Source of the DNA: Parcubacteria group bacterium
GTDB taxonomy: Bacteria > Patescibacteria > ABY1 > Buchananbacterales > UBA6539
Length of the DNA: 64,000 bases
Direction: 5' to 3'
Assembly (NCBI GenBank): GCA_002687175.1
Contig: NYZP01000001.1
Coordinates: 74,734-138,733 of the forward strand
Below are positions 60,182-64,000 of this stretch, piece by piece (position 1 is the stretch's first letter; each line of letters starts with the position of its first letter). Position numbers and translations under genes: made by a program. The notes below the pieces were generated by a model, which was not told the origin of the DNA, ran no database searches, and saw only the letters and a list, made by a program, of their open reading frames with translations.

Positions 60182-60820
60182 CTAAACAGTCACACCATTA
60201 AGTTCAGCCCAATTTTCTCTCGGCCTAACGGCCTTTGAACCTTCTTTACAATAAGGACACTCTACTTCATCCCACAAGGGAAGTTCACGGTTGATCAACG
60301 AAATGATCTTCCGACCTTCAATCTCGGTCAGTCCTGAACGATTGACCAAGACCAAAATGTAGGGCAACACCACCGCACCATTGGCAGTTAAAGCAATGAT
60401 ACTGTTTTTGGTGGTAGTGCCGGTGACTAGAACATCCCCAACCATCAGGATATATTCACCTTCGGTAACGGGAAAGCGACCAACCGACATTCCTTCATCG
60501 TGAACATGCTTGACCGTAAAACCGGTCTGCTTGTTCATTTGGCGTGCCAATTCGTAAGCCAAAACAACCGCTCCCATGGCTGAGCCCCAAACAGAATTGG
60601 GATTGACTTTGCCGTCTTGTTGTAATCGCTCAAGCAAATCACCACAAACAGTTGTGCAAACGGATGTCTCGCGAGTGACCAGACGACCGTCAAAGAACCC
60701 CCCGCTGTGCTGACCGTTATTCATCTTGGCGTGAGGCCTTTCAGAACACGCCTCTCCCGCGTACCCCCAATAAGCATGGAGTCCTACAAGATACTCAATC
60801 CAACCCTTTTGATCCAGCAT
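60182..60820 (-). CDS. Second orotate phosphoribosyltransferase-like protein
   Basis: 212 residues from the ATG eight bases after AAGGAG. Phosphoribosyltransferase fold: NNGQHSGGFFDGRLVTRE (substrate loop), VWGSAMGAVVLAYELARQM, and a PRPP motif LMVGDVLVTGTTTKNSI. The expected acidic pair of the PRPP motif reads GD rather than DD. The C terminus holds CPYCKEG...RPRENWAEL, a half zinc-ribbon-like end. First gene of the pyr unit, 30 bases before the UMP synthase frame. It may use orotate or another base. Confidence 0.85.
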   Translation of the reverse strand: MLDQKGWIEYLVGLHAYWGYAGEACSERPHAKMNNGQHSGGFFDGRLVTRETSVCTTVCGDLLERLQQDGKVNPNSVWGSAMGAVVLAYELARQMNKQTGFTVKHVHDEGMSVGRFPVTEGEYILMVGDVLVTGTTTKNSIIALTANGAVVLPYILVLVNRSGLTEIEGRKIISLINRELPLWDEVECPYCKEGSKAVRPRENWAELNGVTV

Positions 60821-61125
60821 AGCCAAATCTCCTTCAAAAATTGAACTCTAATTAAAAAATTGAAAGGAACACCCCTCCAGTAAGCAGACCTTACTAATTA
60901 TTAACAGCTTTGTCAGTGTAAGTTTTGACTTATTTTAGGTAAATTAGTTTAATTTCTAAGAATAATTACTAAAATTTAGTAATGGCCAACCCTTGACACA
61001 TTCAAATTTCCGCCTATACTAAAATTATGTGTTTTTAGCAATATTTTAGCTAAAATAAGCTAAAATTTACTCAAACTAAATATTAAATTTACAAAAATTT
61101 TTTTGTTTTAAAAACATTTAAAAAT
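60821..61125. other. Divergent intergenic region between pyr and V-ATPase units
   Basis: It contains the plus-strand ATPase promoter (60993-61020). On the pyr side is a leader with a small hairpin (AGTAAG-N5-CTTACT, minus strand, around 60879-60895). The minus-strand pyr promoter is not clear to me. No reading frame of note. Confidence 0.5.
60993..61020 (+). promoter_or_regulatory. Sigma-70-type promoter of the V/A-ATPase operon
   Basis: TTGACA (60993-60998), 16-base spacer, TATACT (61015-61020). About 100 bases of A/T-rich leader precede the first gene. Confidence 0.8.
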
Positions 61126-61431
61126 ATGAATACTTTGGATCAAATCAAACAAACTGAAAATCAAGCTCAAAAAAATATTGAGCAAGCCAATAAGGACATT
61201 GAAAAACAAATTAATGATACTGGCATTAAAGGTGAGAACTCGCTTCAGGATTCGGAAAATCAACTGTCCAGCCAAATTGCCGAAGTAATTGGCCAAGCTA
61301 AACAAGAAATTCAAACATTAAAATCAGCTAATGAACGTGACAAAAAAGATCAATTGCAAAAGCTGAGTGATATTGACAATAAAACTCTTGATCAAGCCGC
61401 CAAGGAAGTTATTAAGAATATAACTACCTAA
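61126..61431 (+). CDS. V/A-type ATPase peripheral stalk subunit H (AhaH-like)
   Basis: 101 residues, almost entirely one charged helix with heptad spacing (IKQTENQAQKNIEQANKDIE, LSSQIAEVIGQAKQEI). Short helical proteins of this kind are encoded first in archaeal-type ATPase operons and form the peripheral stalk with subunit E. The assignment rests on composition and the following I and K genes. Confidence 0.8.
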   Translation: MNTLDQIKQTENQAQKNIEQANKDIEKQINDTGIKGENSLQDSENQLSSQIAEVIGQAKQEIQTLKSANERDKKDQLQKLSDIDNKTLDQAAKEVIKNITT

Positions 61432-61550
61432 AATTTCTAAAGTCTAATTCGTAATGACGAATTAAATCTCAATAGTAAAAATTAAGACATTAGACATTAG
61501 AATTTATACATTGATTAGAAATTATTAATTAAAAATTTAAAATTTAAAAA

Positions 61551-63521
61551 ATGGCCCTAGCCGAAGTTACAAAAATAAACATCATTGGACATCAAAAACA
61601 TCAAGAAGATTTTTTAGAGGTGTTACAAAATTCTGGTTTTATTCAACTTGCTGATTATTCAGACGAAAATTTGGAAAAATCGAATCTTAATGAACAAATT
61701 TCCGAAGTTGATTATAAACTGGCCGGATTAAAATTTAGTTTAAATTTTTTACAATCTTTTGAAAAAAAGAAAAGTTTATCAGAAAAAATTAATTCCAGGA
61801 TTAATTTAAACATATTGGAATTAGAGACCACTGTTCATAATTTTGACCTTGAACAAAAAGTGAAAGATGTTCAAAATATTGAATCAAACATTAATCAAGC
61901 ACATAATTTAAAAGACAAACTAACTTTAGAACTAAACCAAATTAGTCCCTGGAATAAAATAAATTTTATTCCAACGATTAATGAAAACGCAAAATACCAT
62001 TTCAAATTTTTAAGTTCAAACCCAAAGGTTTTTATTAACTTACAGACAAAAATAAAGTCCAACTTTCCTCTAGTAGCTTTAGAAAAAATTGATACAATTG
62101 GTAAAGCTAAAAAAGAAGAAATTTTAAGTGTTGTATTTTTTCAACATGATGTTGAGGAAAAAATTATTGAGCTTTTAAGTAAACTGGATATTAAAATTAT
62201 TGATCTACCAAATCTTGATAAAACTGTTAACGACCGAATCAAAGAAATAAATCAAGAAATCAGTAAGGCCGATGATGACTTAGCTAAATTTAAACTACAA
62301 GCGGAAAAAGTAGCCCTCGACCAAGAAGAATTAAAAATTTCGTTTGATTATTTTACTTGGCAAAAAGAGAAATTAGTTAATCTGGCTAAAGCTGGTAATA
62401 CTCAACAAACATTTTTCTTAAGCGGTTGGATTAATAAAAAATCAATCAAACCTCTAGAAAAACAACTGGACAAAATAGCTGATGATTTTGTCATTGAAGA
62501 ACAATCTATAAAAAAAGATGAAGTGGTTCCAGTTATTTTTAACAACAAACTGGCCAAAGATTTTGAATCAATTACCAGCCTCTACGGCTCGCCACAAGGT
62601 AATGAACCTGATCCCACCCCATTTCTCGCCCCATTCTTTATTTTATTTTTTGGTATGGCAATGACTGATGCTGGCTATGGCTTAATCATGGCCTTGGGTA
62701 TTTTGGCAGCTATTAAATATTTAAAAATTCCTCAAGCTAAGCAAAAACTCTTACGAGTATTAATGTGGGGTGGGGTAGCAACATTTGTTTTAGGGGCCTT
62801 AACTGGTGGCTGGTTCAGTATTGAACTGGCAATCTTACCACCAGCTATTGCCAGTGCTTTAGGATTTTTGAAAGTGATTGATCCAATTGCTAATCCCCTT
62901 TTAATTTTCTATATTTCCTTAGGTTTAGGGGTAACTCAGGTGCTAACTGGACTGGCCATAGATACCTATTGGAAAATAAAAAGTAAACATGTTTTAAAAG
63001 CTGTCACTGGCAGTGGGGCCTGGATGTTGGCAATTATTGCTGGTCTAATTTTCGCTGGCGGGTCAATGGGAGTTTTACCGGCCGTTTTCAGTCAAGTTGG
63101 AAAATGGTTAATCTTTCTGGCGATTGGTTTAATTGTTTATGGTGGAACCAAAAATACCAAAAATGTAATTTTAAAACCAGGACTAGGAATATTATCTTTA
63201 TATGGTGCAGTTGGTTACTTCTCGGACATTCTGTCTTACTCTCGTTTGTTGGCGCTGGGACTTACCACTACCATTATTGGCACCGTGGTCAATATAATTG
63301 CTGGATTGGTATTTGCCATTCCCTACGTTGGTTGGTTAGCTTCCTTAATAATTTTAGTTGGTGGTCACTTATTCAATTTAGCAATTAATGCCTTAGGGGC
63401 TTTTATCCATTCAGCTCGTTTGCAGTTTATTGAATTTTTTCCAAAATTTTTGGAAGGTGGTGGAGAGCCATTCGAACCATTCAAAAAAGAATCTAAATAT
63501 ATAAATTTAACTAATAATTAA
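61551..63521 (+). CDS. ntpI: V/A-type ATPase subunit I (membrane stator, subunit a)
   Basis: 656 residues. The N-terminal cytoplasmic half is helical with coiled coils (about 1-350). The C-terminal half has seven to eight TM helices with the family motif FFILFFGMAMTDAGYGLIMA, the GGWFSIEL segment, and DILSYSRLLALGLTTTIIG. The latter carries the conserved arginine (SYSRLLALG) of the ion half-channels. VGGHLFNLAINALGAFIHSARLQFIEFFPKF closes the protein. It lies six bases before subunit K. Confidence 0.95.
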   Translation: MALAEVTKINIIGHQKHQEDFLEVLQNSGFIQLADYSDENLEKSNLNEQISEVDYKLAGLKFSLNFLQSFEKKKSLSEKINSRINLNILELETTVHNFDLEQKVKDVQNIESNINQAHNLKDKLTLELNQISPWNKINFIPTINENAKYHFKFLSSNPKVFINLQTKIKSNFPLVALEKIDTIGKAKKEEILSVVFFQHDVEEKIIELLSKLDIKIIDLPNLDKTVNDRIKEINQEISKADDDLAKFKLQAEKVALDQEELKISFDYFTWQKEKLVNLAKAGNTQQTFFLSGWINKKSIKPLEKQLDKIADDFVIEEQSIKKDEVVPVIFNNKLAKDFESITSLYGSPQGNEPDPTPFLAPFFILFFGMAMTDAGYGLIMALGILAAIKYLKIPQAKQKLLRVLMWGGVATFVLGALTGGWFSIELAILPPAIASALGFLKVIDPIANPLLIFYISLGLGVTQVLTGLAIDTYWKIKSKHVLKAVTGSGAWMLAIIAGLIFAGGSMGVLPAVFSQVGKWLIFLAIGLIVYGGTKNTKNVILKPGLGILSLYGAVGYFSDILSYSRLLALGLTTTIIGTVVNIIAGLVFAIPYVGWLASLIILVGGHLFNLAINALGAFIHSARLQFIEFFPKFLEGGGEPFEPFKKESKYINLTNN

Positions 63522-63527
63522 AAAATT

Positions 63528-64000
63528 ATGGAAATAGGAATTGCACTTGCCATCTTTGGTGCCGCTTTAGCGGTTGGCCTAGCTGGCGCCGGTTCAGCCA
63601 TTGGTGTCGGAATTGCCGGCCAAGCTGGATCTGGAGTTTTATCGGAGGACCCAAAAAAATTTGGTAACGTTTTAGTTTTACAAGCTTTACCAGCCACTCA
63701 AGGTATTTATGGTTTTATTGCCGCCTTTTTGATTCTCCAAAAAGTTGGTTTACTGGGCGGGGAAGTTGCCCAAATCACGGTGGCCCAAGGTTGGGGTTTG
63801 TTTTTTGCGGCTTTACCAATTGCCATTGGCGGACTTACTTCTGGTTGGTTCCAAGGCAAAGTTTCTGCCGCCGGCATGGGCGTAGTGGCTAAACAGTCAA
63901 AAGGTTTAGGTAATGCAATGGTACTTTCAGCCATGGTTGAAACCTACGCTGTTCTGGGTTTACTAGTTACCCTATTATTACTGTTCTTGGGGATTAAGAT
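63528..64000 (+). CDS. ntpK: V/A-type ATPase rotor subunit K (partial, runs off the window)
   Basis: At least 157 residues, open at the window end. A double-hairpin proteolipid with four TM helices and repeated GIG/AG-rich helices. Residues matching the Na+ ligands of Enterococcus hirae NtpK are present: Thr57 and Gln58 (LPATQGIYGF), Gln109 (GWFQGKVSAAG) and the ion-carrying Glu139 (AMVETYAVLG). Only the second hairpin has a carboxylate, as in NtpK. It forms the membrane ring turned by subunit I. No SD. Confidence 0.95.
   Translation, partial: MEIGIALAIFGAALAVGLAGAGSAIGVGIAGQAGSGVLSEDPKKFGNVLVLQALPATQGIYGFIAAFLILQKVGLLGGEVAQITVAQGWGLFFAALPIAIGGLTSGWFQGKVSAAGMGVVAKQSKGLGNAMVLSAMVETYAVLGLLVTLLLLFLGIK

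Noticed and set aside
1..64000. tRNA and rRNA genes
   Set aside because: I looked for T-arm GGTTCRANYCC motifs and cloverleaf ends in all intergenic regions by eye and found none; a covariance-model scan would be decisive.

Overview
The window reads as a chromosomal segment of an AT-rich bacterium of the Candidate Phyla Radiation (Patescibacteria, Parcubacteria-like). The evidence is compact genes, DUF3160 and baseplate-J-like membrane proteins, a TGS-less ThrRS, DUF721 next to a UvrD helicase-nuclease, many single-TM proteins of unknown function, and core genes that mostly lack a Shine-Dalgarno (SD) sequence. TGA serves as a normal stop in many genes, so code 11 applies. I found no rRNA, tRNA, CRISPR array, transposase or prophage.

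Layout. 0.1-13.4 kb: lower glycolysis mostly on the minus strand (two different cofactor-independent phosphoglycerate mutases, enolase, phosphoglycerate kinase, GAPDH), mixed with a pseudopilin, a SIMPL protein, a CorC/CNNM protein, a lipoprotein and a SprT-like zincin. 13.5-22.4 kb: rpsB-tsf-PSP1 with a chagasin-like lipoprotein, a GC-rich orphan gene, gyrB, and three copies of a ~120-nt structured repeat. 22.4-27 kb: a modular surface protein and secE-nusG-rplK-rplA. 27.1-34.1 kb: a dTMP-supply cluster (dCMP deaminase, P-loop kinase, dUTPase, ThyA, DHFR-like, then Tmk) behind a structured leader. 34.2-44.5 kb: gatB, a MiaB-MiaA fusion, two large exported proteins, thrS and a GNAT acetyltransferase. 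45-58.5 kb: a phage-like orphan, a baseplate-J-like protein, dnaE, pheT-pheS, DUF721 and a UvrD-RecB-nuclease protein. 58.6-60.8 kb: a pyrimidine cluster with a second OPRT-like enzyme and a UMP synthase (OPRT-OMPDC) whose reading frame is cut by one in-frame TGA. 61-64 kb: the start of a V/A-type ATPase operon (H, I, K) whose rotor subunit keeps the Na+ ligands known from Enterococcus NtpK.

Two kinds of gene are interleaved. Core genes are AT-rich and mostly start without an SD. About fifteen short units (zinc-ribbon proteins, small membrane proteins, exported proteins, the GC-rich orphans and the pyr cluster) have strong SDs, recognisable sigma-70-like promoters, their own terminators and often higher G+C. 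This split, the MiaB-MiaA fusion and the TGA-interrupted UMP synthase are the observations I would follow first.
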